The notes: generated by a model not told the origin, from the letters alone. 64,000 nucleotides of DNA from Bhargavaea cecembensis (GCF_001619585.1 NZ_LQNT01000009.1:868001-932000); one strand, 5' to 3'; positions 50,991 through 59,969 are shown, numbered from the stretch's first letter. Translations and numbers: made by a program.

Positions 50991-51603
50991 TTGCCACATC
51001 TCCCTTCACTTTCGGCAGTGTATAGAACTCTTTCAGTTCAGCGTACCCTCCCGCAAGCCTCCCAAGCGGGTTCAGCCGTTCCAGATCCACTTTGTAAGGC
51101 TCCACATAGTACTCTTCATGGATATGGTAATTCACGACATTCCCCAGAATCAGATGATCGGTCCCGAGTTCGAGGATCCGGTCGAGTTCAAGTTCAAAGG
51201 AGATCGGTGCCTCGCCAACCCTGGGCACTCCGGTCACCGTATCAAGCACACCGGTCAGCCCGGCCGTTTCAAATTCATCCACTTCGGATGCATGGTTCAG
51301 AGACGTCTCATGCATCGCCTCTCCAAGATCAGCGCGGAGAATATTGATCACATACTTGGACGTGTCCCGGATATTCTGAAGTGTATCCTTCACCGTTCCT
51401 TTTCTCTCCCCCACCCCTGGTCCGATTGAAATACAGAGCATCGGCGGTTGCCTTGATGCGACCGTGAAGAAGCTGAAAGGAGCCAGATTCCGGTTCCCGT
51501 CCGCATCAATGGTCGAAACCCAGGCGATGGGTCTCGGCACAACTGCACCTGTCATCAGTTTATAAGCGTCTTTTGTCTGAAGCTTTCGCAAATCAATCTG
51601 CAT
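50977..51603 (-). CDS. Flavin reductase-like / flavoredoxin-family protein
   Basis: 208 aa with a flavin-reductase-like FMN-binding split barrel: TGAVVPRPIAWVSTIDADGNRNLAPFSFFT at 18-47 and SRQPPMLCISIG at 50-61 bind FMN. The C-terminal part (ELELDRILELGTDHLILGNVV) is typical of the DIM6/NTAB flavoprotein group, distinct from the two short reductases of modules A/B. Its start overlaps the MFS stop and its end overlaps the HMG-CoA-lyase gene by 14 nt, so it belongs to this operon. Its partner oxygenase, if any, is not here. It may act in redox handling of the imported acid. Confidence 0.8.
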   Translation of the reverse strand: MQIDLRKLQTKDAYKLMTGAVVPRPIAWVSTIDADGNRNLAPFSFFTVASRQPPMLCISIGPGVGERKGTVKDTLQNIRDTSKYVINILRADLGEAMHETSLNHASEVDEFETAGLTGVLDTVTGVPRVGEAPISFELELDRILELGTDHLILGNVVNYHIHEEYYVEPYKVDLERLNPLGRLAGGYAELKEFYTLPKVKGDVANARS

Positions 51604-52840
51604 GGGCTGCCTCCTTAGGTCTTCGTTGCTTTTCTACTTCAGATGCCAGTTTCAGAGAAACCAGCACCAACATCAACAGAGCGAGCAGGAACCACCAGGC
51701 GTACTGAAAAGAGTGACTCACATCAACCATCATGCCGAACAGAGGCGGAACAAAGAGGACGCCACAAGACCCGATGGTCAGCGTAAAACCCGTCGACAAT
51801 CCGACCCGTTCTTTCGGTACCACTTCTGTGGCACTGTTCATCCAGATCCCGTTATACCCGGCGATACAGAAACCGAGCACTGCGGCAACTGCGGCCAGAA
51901 CATAGTAAGGTGTTCCCGCCGGCAGGAAGCTGATCAGGGCAATGAATACCGCTGAAATGAGTGTCACCAGAATCAGGACGATGATCCGCCTGGACTTGAA
52001 CAGGGTGTCACTGATGATGCCCCACCCGATCCGGCCGAGTGATCCTGCCACCTCTGAAATAACGAGCAGACCGGCCGCAGCAGTCAGACTGATCCCGATG
52101 AACTCATGACTATAAATAACCAGATACGTGTTGAATGTCATCTGGATACCGGTCAGCCCCATCGCGGCAAGGCTGATCAGGAAAAGAGGGCGATTTTTGG
52201 CGACATCCGACAAACCGGAAAAGAGGCTCTTCCAGCCGCGGTCTTTCGCTGCTGTCTTTCCGGCCCCCTCCGGGTCCTTGTAAAAACGCGAAGCCAGCAG
52301 GCCTCCGGTGATGAGCAGGACCGCTGAAGTCAGGATGGAAGCTTTCCATCCATATGCCTCGCCGAGCGGCAGGAGGATGATCGCCGCTAGCGCCGAACCG
52401 AAAGTAACTCCCATCTGCTTGATTCCCATGGCGATTCCCCGCTTCTCCGGAAACCAGAAGAAAATCCCCTTGTTCGCGGTCGGATGCATGGCCCCGTACC
52501 CCAGGCCCGCCACGGTGATGCACAACAGCACAAAACCGAAATATGGTAGAAGAGTCATGGAAACAAACGCACCGGTTACAAAGGTTGCCACAAGGATCAG
52601 CATCTGTCTGGAAGAAATCACGTCTGACAGATAGCCAGACGGAATCGCGATCAGCGCCTGCCCCAGAAATAGAGCAGCCGTCAGCATGCCGATCTGTGAA
52701 TTGGTGAGGTTCAGGTCATATCCGATCAAAATACTGAGGGGCGCAATGCTACGCCCCGCAAATGCCACTAATATCTGCACCATCAGCAACCATAGCAACA
52801 TTGTCCACGATTGCCTTAAAACAATTGAATGGGATCCCAT
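51593..52840 (-). CDS. MFS transporter (organic-anion/carboxylate type)
   Basis: 415 aa, twelve predicted transmembrane helices. The start ATG has AAGGAG 9 nt upstream. The loop after TM2 (GYLSDVISSRQMLI) is the MFS A-motif region, and GRIGWGIISDTLFKSRR is the equivalent in the second half. The AVLGFCIAGYNGIWMNSATEVVPKERVGLSTGF region resembles carboxylate/phthalate-type MFS permeases. It lies 12 nt after the Na+/solute symporter, so the operon carries two uptake systems. One may import substrate and the other export a by-product. Substrate not identifiable. Confidence 0.83.
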   Translation of the reverse strand: MGSHSIVLRQSWTMLLWLLMVQILVAFAGRSIAPLSILIGYDLNLTNSQIGMLTAALFLGQALIAIPSGYLSDVISSRQMLILVATFVTGAFVSMTLLPYFGFVLLCITVAGLGYGAMHPTANKGIFFWFPEKRGIAMGIKQMGVTFGSALAAIILLPLGEAYGWKASILTSAVLLITGGLLASRFYKDPEGAGKTAAKDRGWKSLFSGLSDVAKNRPLFLISLAAMGLTGIQMTFNTYLVIYSHEFIGISLTAAAGLLVISEVAGSLGRIGWGIISDTLFKSRRIIVLILVTLISAVFIALISFLPAGTPYYVLAAVAAVLGFCIAGYNGIWMNSATEVVPKERVGLSTGFTLTIGSCGVLFVPPLFGMMVDVSHSFQYAWWFLLALLMLVLVSLKLASEVEKQRRPKEAAHAD

Positions 52841-52852
52841 CCCTTCATCTCC

Positions 52853-54367
52853 TTAGTTCTGGGTCGGCACCCTCGTGAGTGCCGGAGCCGCCACTTCCTC
52901 ATCATCCTTTTCTGTTGAAGGGACAAGGATGGAACCGACAACTGCGACCAGGAAGTTCAGCGCAAGCCCGATGACTCCGCCATGGATGCCCATGACCGTT
53001 TTATGGCCTGTCCATGTCATGAGTCCGGCGACGACCGCGCCGAGAAGCATCCCCCAGAACACGGGCTTCGCGGACATCTTCTTCCAATAGATGCCGAGAA
53101 CAAATGCAGGGAAGACCTGTACGAGCAACTCGAACTTCAGAACGAATATTTCATAGAGAGTCCCCGGAGGATTCCAGGCAATCCAGAGAAGGAGCGAGAT
53201 GACCGCTACCCCTGCGATTTTTCCGGCCATCAGCTTTTTCTTTTCAGGTGCATCCGGGTTTATATACTTTCCATATAAATCATTGGAAACGATGGATGAG
53301 AAGCTCAGGAGCACCGAGTCCGCCGTAGAGATAATGGCCGCGACAATCGCACCGAAGAAGATGATCATGACCCAATAGAAGAAACCATTGATTCCGGCAA
53401 TCTCGTTTGCCAGAAGTCCGACCAACTGTTCAGACCCTGCTGTATCCAGACCAGGAATAACGACGATCCCGATCAGACCGATGAACAAGACGAGACCCGT
53501 TGTGATCGGCGGCATCCAGGCCATGCGGGCAAACGACTTCTTCAGTGTCCGCTCGCTCTTCGAAGCGAATATCCTCTGCACCGCATGCGGATAGATCGCC
53601 GCTCCAAACCCGACCAGAAGCAACATACTGAACCAGTTGATCGATGTAGTCAGATCCGGCACACCGACGAGCCCCGGATCAACGTCCGCAATGCTTTCAG
53701 TGATCGTCCCGATCTTGCCGCCGGCCAGATAAATGGCACCGATCAGGAAGATGACAATCCCGACCATGAGGACAATTCCCTGCATGACGTCGGTAAAGGC
53801 CACCGCACGCATGCCGCCCATCCACTCATAGGCCAGCATGACAAGGATGAAACCGACAACCGCCACCTGATAAGGAATCGTGCCGCCTGTCAGGCTGGTG
53901 ACCGCATGGCCGATCGCGACAAGCTGTTCCAGGAGGTAGTTGCCCAGCCCCCACAGCATAAGGAAAATCGCGAGGATCGTGACCCTTTTGGACTTAAACC
54001 GATGGCTCAGCCAGTCGGAAGGCGTGATGAAATTATGCTTCTTGCCCAGTACATACATCCTGGGCGCAAAGAGGAGATAGATCCCGATGATGATGGTCAT
54101 GAAGGAAATCGACTGCAGCCAGGTCAGCCCGGTCCGGTAAGCCGACGGGGCATAGCCGACAATCGTGTTACCGCTGTACTGCGTGGCATATAAGGTGAAG
54201 AACAACGCAACGAATCCGAGATTACGGCCGGCCAGATAGTAGTTGCTGAGACTGTTGTTGACCGTTTTATCCGAGCGTCCGGCTAACCAGCCGATTCCCA
54301 GCATAATGACCGCATAGGCAATGAGGATGATGACCCCGTCCAAACCTGCAAATTTGAGATCTGTCAT
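52853..54367 (-). CDS. Sodium:solute symporter (SSS family)
   Basis: 504 aa, about 13 transmembrane helices. SSS markers: GRNLGFVALFFTLYATQYSGNTIVGYAPSAYRTG near 47-80, AFTDVMQGIVLMVGIVIFLIG at 190-210, GAIVAAIISTADSVLLSFSSIVSNDLYGKY around 342-371 (the Na2-site STADS sequence). Its ATG overlaps the stop of the DUF3311 gene, the common small partner of such symporters. It probably imports a carboxylate for the CoA transferase and lyase of the same operon. Confidence 0.88.
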   Translation of the reverse strand: MTDLKFAGLDGVIILIAYAVIMLGIGWLAGRSDKTVNNSLSNYYLAGRNLGFVALFFTLYATQYSGNTIVGYAPSAYRTGLTWLQSISFMTIIIGIYLLFAPRMYVLGKKHNFITPSDWLSHRFKSKRVTILAIFLMLWGLGNYLLEQLVAIGHAVTSLTGGTIPYQVAVVGFILVMLAYEWMGGMRAVAFTDVMQGIVLMVGIVIFLIGAIYLAGGKIGTITESIADVDPGLVGVPDLTTSINWFSMLLLVGFGAAIYPHAVQRIFASKSERTLKKSFARMAWMPPITTGLVLFIGLIGIVVIPGLDTAGSEQLVGLLANEIAGINGFFYWVMIIFFGAIVAAIISTADSVLLSFSSIVSNDLYGKYINPDAPEKKKLMAGKIAGVAVISLLLWIAWNPPGTLYEIFVLKFELLVQVFPAFVLGIYWKKMSAKPVFWGMLLGAVVAGLMTWTGHKTVMGIHGGVIGLALNFLVAVVGSILVPSTEKDDEEVAAPALTRVPTQN

Positions 54368-54627
54368 TCTGCGGTCCCCCCTTCCCGCTGCTCCTGCTCT
54401 TCTTCCTCTTCAACAAGGTTCCACTGAGTAAGCGTGACCCAGTACAAATAACCGCTCAAGACAAGTGATGAAATTAGGATGATCAATGCCCAATATGGCA
54501 ATCCGAACACCAACGGATAGATGTCCCCTTCCGGAAAATACCACGGAACATTCGCCAGAACGATCAGCACCAGGCCGATCCAGATCCATTTCTTCCGGAT
54601 CGGCTCTTTAATAGTTTTGGAATTCAT
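54364..54627 (-). CDS. DUF3311-type small membrane partner of the symporter
   Basis: 87 aa from the ATG at 54627 (GGGGGAG 5 nt upstream); the in-frame extension to 54675 has no ribosome site. Two transmembrane segments (about 14-30 and 40-60), WYFPEGDIYPLVFGLPYWALI between them, and an acidic Glu-rich tail. The stop overlaps the symporter start (ATGA), matching the widespread DUF3311-SSS gene pair. The role is presumably assembly or activity of the symporter. Confidence 0.85.
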   Translation of the reverse strand: MNSKTIKEPIRKKWIWIGLVLIVLANVPWYFPEGDIYPLVFGLPYWALIILISSLVLSGYLYWVTLTQWNLVEEEEEQEQREGGTAE

Positions 54628-54711
54628 ATTCTCTCCCCCATCAAAATTTTCCCCTGTGCATTCGGTCCATTTCATGATGCGGATCTGGCTGAAGATCGAC
54701 CGATTGTGCGG

Positions 54712-55974
54712 TCAGATAATATTCTTTTGTTTTAGTTCATCCAGTTTCTCTTCGTCATACTCCAGAAGTTTTCCGTAGACGGCCAGATTGTCTTTGCCGA
54801 CGGACTCGGCCCCGGCATGCTTGACTCCCCCAGGCGTGCGGCTAAGTTTCGGCACGATGCCAGGCATCGGGAACTCACCCAAGGTCGGGTGCTCGGTCTT
54901 GATGATCATCTCCCGCGCCGCGTAATGCGGATCTTCCACGATATCCTTCGCAGAATAAATCAGACCGGACGGAACACCGTGCTCTTCAAGAAGTGACAGG
55001 ATCTCTTTGGCTTCAAGGCTCTTCGTCCATTCCTCGATCAGAGCATCCAGCTGCTTCTGGTTTTCACCGCGCGCCAAGTGGGTCGCGTATCGCTCGTCTC
55101 CCGCCAGCTCAGGCTGCCCCATCGCATCGCACAGACGCCTGAACACTCCATCCGCATTCGCCCCGATCACGACATAGGTCTTGTCTTTGGTGAAATAGAT
55201 GTTGGACGGAGCCACTCCCGGCAGAACGTTCCCCATCCGCTCCCGGATATAGCCTGCCAGCAGATAATCAGGGATAAGACTTTCCATGACGGCAAATACA
55301 GATTCATAGATGGCCGTATCGACAACTTGCCCCTTGCCCGACTGATGACGCTCCTGGAGGGCGACGAGAGTTCCGATTGTGGCGAAAAGCGCTGCCAGCG
55401 TATCGCCGATGGAAATCCCGATCCGGGAAGGCGCCCTGTCTTCAAAGCCGGTTACATAACGGATCCCGCCCATCGCTTCCCCGACACTGCCGAAACCGGC
55501 TTTTTTGTGGTAGGGTCCCGTCTGCCCAAACCCTGAAGTCCGGGTCATGATCAGCTTCGGGTTGATCTCGGAAAGCGTTTCGTAGGAAAGTCCCCACTTT
55601 TCGAATGTCCCCGGCCTGAAGTTCTCGATCAGGATATCGGACTCCGCCACAAGCTCTTTCAAAATCTCCTGCCCTTCAGGCGTCCGGAGATTCAGCGTGA
55701 TCGACTTTTTATTTCTGGATTGGATCGGCCACCAGAGGCCGACGCCTTCCTTTGACTTGCCCCAATTCCTCAGCGGATCGGAAACATCCGGTGCCTCAAT
55801 CTTGATCACCTCTGCCCCAAAATCCCCGAGCAAACGCCCTGTAAATGGCCCGGCCAGCAAGGTGCCCAGTTCCAGGACACGGATTCCTTCAAGCGGCAGT
55901 TTCTGCTCCTCTGCAGTTGAACTTCCTTCCTGTGCGGAATCCGTGTTAATCGGTTTTTCTTGAAAATGAACCAA
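54712..55974 (-). CDS. Class III (CaiB/BaiF) CoA transferase
   Basis: 420 aa from a TTG with GGGGGATGC 8 nt upstream. After an unusual 30-residue polar N-terminus the family core begins (GIRVLELGTLLAGPFTGRLLGDFGAEVIKIE, about 30-60). SRNKKSITLNLRTPEGQEIL and ENFRPGTFEKWGL follow. At the catalytic-aspartate position (GFD in formyl-CoA transferase) this protein has GFG in TGPYHKKAGFGSVGEAMGG, a variant I recall in other CaiB/BaiF subfamilies. It probably moves CoA from succinyl- or acetyl-CoA to an imported acid, giving the substrate for the HMG-CoA-lyase-like enzyme. First gene of the operon, under the GntR operator. Confidence 0.85.
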   Translation of the reverse strand: MVHFQEKPINTDSAQEGSSTAEEQKLPLEGIRVLELGTLLAGPFTGRLLGDFGAEVIKIEAPDVSDPLRNWGKSKEGVGLWWPIQSRNKKSITLNLRTPEGQEILKELVAESDILIENFRPGTFEKWGLSYETLSEINPKLIMTRTSGFGQTGPYHKKAGFGSVGEAMGGIRYVTGFEDRAPSRIGISIGDTLAALFATIGTLVALQERHQSGKGQVVDTAIYESVFAVMESLIPDYLLAGYIRERMGNVLPGVAPSNIYFTKDKTYVVIGANADGVFRRLCDAMGQPELAGDERYATHLARGENQKQLDALIEEWTKSLEAKEILSLLEEHGVPSGLIYSAKDIVEDPHYAAREMIIKTEHPTLGEFPMPGIVPKLSRTPGGVKHAGAESVGKDNLAVYGKLLEYDEEKLDELKQKNII

Positions 55975-56021
55975 AATGCATCCCCCATTCAGATTTATTT
56001 AATTTATCAAAAAAATATCAT

Positions 56022-56096
56022 ACGGTATACAATAGGTCAATAACATCCGTAAAATTAAACAAATTAATCTGATAATAACTCGTACTGTATACAGTA
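56022..56096. promoter_or_regulatory. GntR-type operator pair between CoA transferase and regulator
   Basis: TACTGTATACAGTA at 56083-56096 is a perfect 14-bp palindrome. ACGGTATACAAT at 56022-56033 is a weaker copy 61 bp away. Both lie in the 223-bp divergent promoter region. Confidence 0.7.
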
Positions 56097-56197
56097 AGGG
56101 GTGAGATCGGTTTTCAGGTCTTATTTCCTTTATGTTGAAGTTCAGCTAAACTGGTGGAAAGACATTCACCAAGAAAACACCATAGAAAGGAACCGCC

Positions 56198-56857
56198 ATG
56201 AACCCTTACAAGTACATGAAAAACGCCATCATCGTCGGCCAGTATAAACCGGGAACGCGACTTACTGAAAAAGCGTTGGCAGATGAACTGCAGGTGAGCC
56301 GGACCCCGATTCGCGAAGCGATCAAGCAACTGGAAGTTGACGGGCTGATCACGCCATACAAAAAACGCGGGTATGTCGTCAAGTCCTTCTCGATAGAAGA
56401 TATCCGCCAAATTTACAACGTCCGTGCACTCCTGGAAGGATACGCAACCGGGGAAGCTGCGGTCATGAGAACCGAAGAAGACCTTGAACGGATTGCCGCC
56501 AAGAACACGGCTTACCGCCAAGCCATCGAGGCGGTTGACCGTGAAAATATTGAAACCATTCAGTACATCCAACAAATCAACCAGCAATTCCACAGCGAAA
56601 TTCTGTTCGCCGCGCGAAACGATCATTTAAAGGCTCTCATTGAACGGGTGGTCGTTGTGCCGATCATCTTCCGTTCCTTCTACTGGTATGACGAAAGACA
56701 ACTGATGCGCTCACTCCAGGTACACGAAACCATACTGCAAGCCATCCGCCACCGGGAAAGCGACAGGGCCCGTGTTGCCATGCAGGAACACATCTACCAG
56801 GGACGGGATGATGTCATTGAGGCTCTGCAGAAGCAAAATATCCTTCAGGATGAATAA
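56198..56857 (+). CDS. GntR-family (FadR/VanR subgroup) regulator
   Basis: 219 aa, AAAGGA before the ATG. Winged helix at 1-65 (GQYKPGTRLTEKALADELQVSRTPIREAIKQLEVDGLITPYKKRGYVV) with the classical GntR recognition segment. A C-terminal all-helical FCD effector domain begins at IEDIRQIYNVRALLEGYATGEAA. These regulators usually repress adjacent organic-acid catabolic operons and are released by the substrate or a CoA ester. The palindromic TGTATACA motif upstream is the likely site. It is divergent from the CoA-transferase operon and ends at a strong terminator. Confidence 0.87.
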   Translation: MNPYKYMKNAIIVGQYKPGTRLTEKALADELQVSRTPIREAIKQLEVDGLITPYKKRGYVVKSFSIEDIRQIYNVRALLEGYATGEAAVMRTEEDLERIAAKNTAYRQAIEAVDRENIETIQYIQQINQQFHSEILFAARNDHLKALIERVVVVPIIFRSFYWYDERQLMRSLQVHETILQAIRHRESDRARVAMQEHIYQGRDDVIEALQKQNILQDE

Positions 56858-56869
56858 CCGGAATAGAAA

Positions 56870-56903
56870 ATCCCGCCTCTAAAATGAGGCGGGATGATTT
56901 TTT
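56870..56903 (+). terminator. Terminator of the gntR gene
   Basis: ATCCCGCCTC-taaaat-GAGGCGGGAT followed by GATTTTTT. Confidence 0.88.
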
Positions 56904-56940
56904 AATCCTTATATAGTGTGTGGCCATCTTCCCGGGATCC

Positions 56941-57168
56941 CTACTCCACGTCTTCCTCATAATCCTTTGGTTCCAGATCGTCAGGATTCGGATCGTATGG
57001 GTCGGATGGTTGGGTGTCGTGAGGGTCCTCGACATAGGTGCTCGGCCCGCCGGTCGGGTTAACTTCCTCGTCCGGTGTAATGCAGTCTGCACAGCGATCG
57101 GGTTCAGAAGATTGGGCGGGGTCAAACTCTTTTCCGCATTCGACGCAGACCTGATGTGGTTCGGTCAT
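56941..57168 (-). CDS. Small acidic zinc-ribbon-like protein
   Basis: 75 aa, GGAGG 10 nt before the ATG. Four cysteines as CVEC (8-11) and CADC (26-29), a zinc-ribbon pattern, followed by a low-complexity acidic tail rich in Asp, Pro and Glu. No membrane segment. It resembles short CxxC-CxxC proteins of Bacillales whose role is unknown. Independent transcription is suggested by the surrounding terminators. Coding status is likely but not certain. Confidence 0.6.
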   Translation of the reverse strand: MTEPHQVCVECGKEFDPAQSSEPDRCADCITPDEEVNPTGGPSTYVEDPHDTQPSDPYDPNPDDLEPKDYEEDVE

Positions 57169-57275
57169 GAACTTCTCGCCTCCATCTTGTCATTCTGGCT
57201 TTATTATGCGGATTATTTGTTGTTTCCATCCGGATTTCTAAACAGAAAGCAAACCATTGTTTAACGGCGGAAAAT

Positions 57276-57297
57276 AAAAAAGATCGTTCTAAAACGA
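57276..57297 (-). terminator. Terminator of the 57298 small gene
   Basis: Minus-strand GATCGTT-ttag-AACGATC followed by TTTTTTA, directly overlapping the stop codon of the small ORF. Confidence 0.75.
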
Positions 57298-57462
57298 TCA
57301 TTGTAAGGCGCTAATAGCGCGTTCCAGCAAGTCGATGTCCTCAGCAATCTGCAGTTGCATGTCTTTCTCCTTGCATTCTATTAAGTCTATGTATAAACGT
57401 AAGATCTCGTACGAAAACATTTGGTATTCGGCGGAATTCTCCAATCTTCGCGTTACCTCCAT
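57298..57462 (-). CDS. Putative small protein, 54 aa (or 48 aa)
   Basis: An open frame on the minus strand from ATG 57462 to TGA 57300-57298. A TTG at 57444 has GGAGGT 10 nt upstream, so the translated form may be 48 aa. Predicted sequence is largely helical and acidic with alternating Leu/Ile (EILRLYIDLIECKEKD, then IAEDIDLLERAIS), suggesting an amphipathic helical hairpin. A strong intrinsic terminator immediately follows the stop, which supports a real short transcript. No family recognised. The remainder of the gap 57463-57660 shows nothing else. Confidence 0.45.
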   Translation of the reverse strand: MEVTRRLENSAEYQMFSYEILRLYIDLIECKEKDMQLQIAEDIDLLERAISALQ

Positions 57463-57665
57463 TGCGGTACTTTAACTATTTATTCCCAACTCCATATTAG
57501 TCGAAACTATGTTTTTTCCCTAATAACCGCAAAACCTCCAATAAACACAGGATGGAAAACTCCCTCAAAAACAGCGGCTTTCTATGATTTCAGGCTTCTC
57601 AAGGAAGAATCCTCCTTTTTTATGGATGACTATTACTGTGACACTAATTTTTATCAATAAAATTA

Positions 57666-57674
57666 TGCTATAAT
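57666..57674 (+). promoter_or_regulatory. Extended -10 promoter of the amidase gene
   Basis: TGC-TATAAT, an extended -10 element in AT-rich sequence, about 115 nt upstream of the amidase ATG. No convincing -35 box. Confidence 0.5.
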
Positions 57675-57789
57675 ATTCCGGAATTCTCCTCGTTGCAGAT
57701 AATTCTCTGTTATTCGTCAAAACCCGCAGCAAGGAGAACGGATCGTCCATTATGGCACTGTCTCCAAAATCTATTCAAAGGTGGATGAA

Positions 57790-59799
57790 ATGAAAAAAAA
57801 CAAACTGTCCAAGAAAATCCTCGCCGTTACCGTTGCCCTCTCCCTGTCTGCTCCATTTGCCGTTCTGGCTGAATCACCTGCCAAGGTTGTCGTTGACCCT
57901 GGTCATGGCGGACATGACGCCGGGGCTCTCGGAAATGGGCTGCTGGAAAAGAATCTGAACCTGAAGCTATCACTGATGATTAACCAGAAACTCAATGCTT
58001 CTTACATAGTGAACACAAGGATGACCCGTGACTCGGACATTTTCCTCTCCCTTCGGGAAAGAACGGATCTGGCCAATGACTGGGGCGCCGATTTGCTTGT
58101 GTCTGTCCACCATAACGCTTCTGGTGGTTCCGGATATGAAGATTATATCCACTCCGGAAATGCCACAGCAAAAGACCGTGAAGTCCAGAATGAGATCAAC
58201 AAAGAAGTTCAAAAGGTACTGAATCGCTACGGGCTGAATAACCGCGGAAAGAAAAGCGCCAATTTCCATGTACTTAGGGAATCCGGCATGACTTCCATCC
58301 TTCTCGAAATCCTGTTTGTCGATAACCCGACAGATGCAGCACATCTCCGGAACAACAACTTCATGAACGACATGGCTTCTGCCATAACACTCGGAATTGC
58401 TCAAGCAATGGATCTTCCGCTTAAAGAAAACGCATCTGCCCCTTCGACGGGAAGCGGAGGTGCTGAGCACGCTTCAGGAATCAATGTCCAGCAATTAAAC
58501 GGCACGTTTGAATCAACGGCGAATAACCTGAATGTCAGAACCGGCAACACGACCCAATACCGGTCACTGGGAAAACTCAATCAAGGGGACAAGATTCAAG
58601 TCACCGGCGTAACGTCAAACGGCTGGTACCGATTCAGCTTCAATGGGACAACTGCTTATGTCAGCGGAGATTATCTGAAGCAAATTGCTGCGGCCCCGTC
58701 CACCCCGTCTAACGGCATGATTTACGGCAAGACGCTGTCGCTTGGCTCGACCGGTTCAGCCGTTAAAGACTGGCAGCGCGACATGAACACGGTCGGCTTC
58801 AAGATGGGCATCGATGGAAGCTTCGGCTATGGATCCCGTACAGCGGCCATCGCTTTCCAAAAAAAGTACGGACTCACGCCGGACGGCTACTTCGGACCGT
58901 CTTCCCAGCAGAAAATGGCGAGCCTGCTCAACGGCTCTTCCAAGCCGGCAAAGCCAGCCAAACCGGCTGAACCCGAAAAAACCGAGAAGCCCGCAACGTC
59001 AGGCGGCATGATCTACGGCAAGACGCTGTCGCTTGGCGCGACCGGATCAGCCGTTAAAGACTGGCAGCGCGATATGAACACGGTCGGTTTCAAGATGGCG
59101 ATCGACGGAAGCTTCGGCTACGGCTCCCGTACAGCGGCCATCGCTTTCCAGAAAAAGTACGGACTCACGCCGGACGGCTACTTCGGTCCGTCTTCCCAGC
59201 AGAAAATGGCGAGCCTGCTCAACGGTTCTTCCAAGCCGGCAAAGCCAGCCAAACCGGCTGAACCCGAAAAAACTGAGAAACCGGCAACGTCCGGCGGCAT
59301 GATCTACGGCAAAACGCTGTCGCTCGGCGCGACCGGATCAGCCGTTAAAGAATGGCAGCGCGACATGAACATGGTCGGCTTCAAGATGGCGATCGACGGA
59401 AGCTTCGGCTATGGATCCCGCACTGCGGCCATCGCTTTCCAGAAAAAGTATGGACTCACGCCGGACGGCTACTTTGGTCCGTCTTCCCAGCAGAAGATGG
59501 CGAGCCTGCTCAACGGTTCTTCCAAGTCGGCCAAACCGGCTGAACCCGAAAAAACCGAGAAGCCGGCAACGTCAGGCGGCATGATTTACGGCAAGACGCT
59601 GTCGCTTGGCGCGACCGGATCAGCCGTTAAAGATTGGCAACGCGATATGAACACCGTCGGCTTCAAGATGGCGATCGACGGAAGCTTTGGCTATGGCTCC
59701 CGCACAGCGGCCATCGCCTTCCAGAAGAAGCACGGACTCACGCCGGACGGTTATTTCGGACCGGCGTCCCAGCAGAAGATGGCAAGCCTCCTGAGATAA
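57790..59799 (+). CDS. N-acetylmuramoyl-L-alanine amidase with SH3b and four peptidoglycan-binding repeats
   Basis: 669 aa from the ATG at 57790 (AAAGGTGG 5 nt upstream). Signal peptide 1-28 (cleavage near VLAES). Amidase_3 domain about 32-210 with zinc ligands in VDPGHGGHD, LLEKN, SVHHN and the catalytic Glu in LLEILFVDN. SH3b domain about 235-300 (LNVRTGNTTQYRSLGKL, WYRFSFNGTTAYVSGDYL). Then four PG_binding_1 modules of about 73 residues (IDGSFGYGSRTAAIAFQKK), joined by Pro/Lys/Glu-rich linkers. The four modules are almost identical, implying recent amplification. An exported autolysin cutting the amide bond between muramic acid and the stem peptide. It has its own promoter and terminator. 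Confidence 0.92.
   Translation: MKKNKLSKKILAVTVALSLSAPFAVLAESPAKVVVDPGHGGHDAGALGNGLLEKNLNLKLSLMINQKLNASYIVNTRMTRDSDIFLSLRERTDLANDWGADLLVSVHHNASGGSGYEDYIHSGNATAKDREVQNEINKEVQKVLNRYGLNNRGKKSANFHVLRESGMTSILLEILFVDNPTDAAHLRNNNFMNDMASAITLGIAQAMDLPLKENASAPSTGSGGAEHASGINVQQLNGTFESTANNLNVRTGNTTQYRSLGKLNQGDKIQVTGVTSNGWYRFSFNGTTAYVSGDYLKQIAAAPSTPSNGMIYGKTLSLGSTGSAVKDWQRDMNTVGFKMGIDGSFGYGSRTAAIAFQKKYGLTPDGYFGPSSQQKMASLLNGSSKPAKPAKPAEPEKTEKPATSGGMIYGKTLSLGATGSAVKDWQRDMNTVGFKMAIDGSFGYGSRTAAIAFQKKYGLTPDGYFGPSSQQKMASLLNGSSKPAKPAKPAEPEKTEKPATSGGMIYGKTLSLGATGSAVKEWQRDMNMVGFKMAIDGSFGYGSRTAAIAFQKKYGLTPDGYFGPSSQQKMASLLNGSSKSAKPAEPEKTEKPATSGGMIYGKTLSLGATGSAVKDWQRDMNTVGFKMAIDGSFGYGSRTAAIAFQKKHGLTPDGYFGPASQQKMASLLR
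58717..59799 (+). repeat. Four-copy in-gene tandem repeat encoding peptidoglycan-binding modules
   Basis: Repeat units begin at 58717, 59008, 59299 and 59581 (periods 291, 291, 282 bp); the last ends with the gene. Units are nearly identical in DNA. The third linker lacks one 9-bp (PAK) piece. Confidence 0.92.
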
Positions 59800-59828
59800 T
59801 ACATGACCCGACCTGTTCGGATAACTAA

Positions 59829-59876
59829 GCTCCCTCCCATACCACCTGCCTCTGGCGGTGACGGGAGGGAGTTTTG
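59829..59876 (+). terminator. Terminator of the amidase gene
   Basis: CTCCCTCCC ... GGGAGGGAG with inner ACC/GGT pairing, followed by TTTTG. Within the 354-bp gap 59800-60153. Confidence 0.8.
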
Positions 59877-59969
59877 TCATATGCAAACCGCTTCTGTTGT
59901 CCAAAAGGTCCGTACTCTGTCTCCTCTCCGGAATCGAGCTTTTTCTCGCAAAAGCAATCTTTTATTAAT

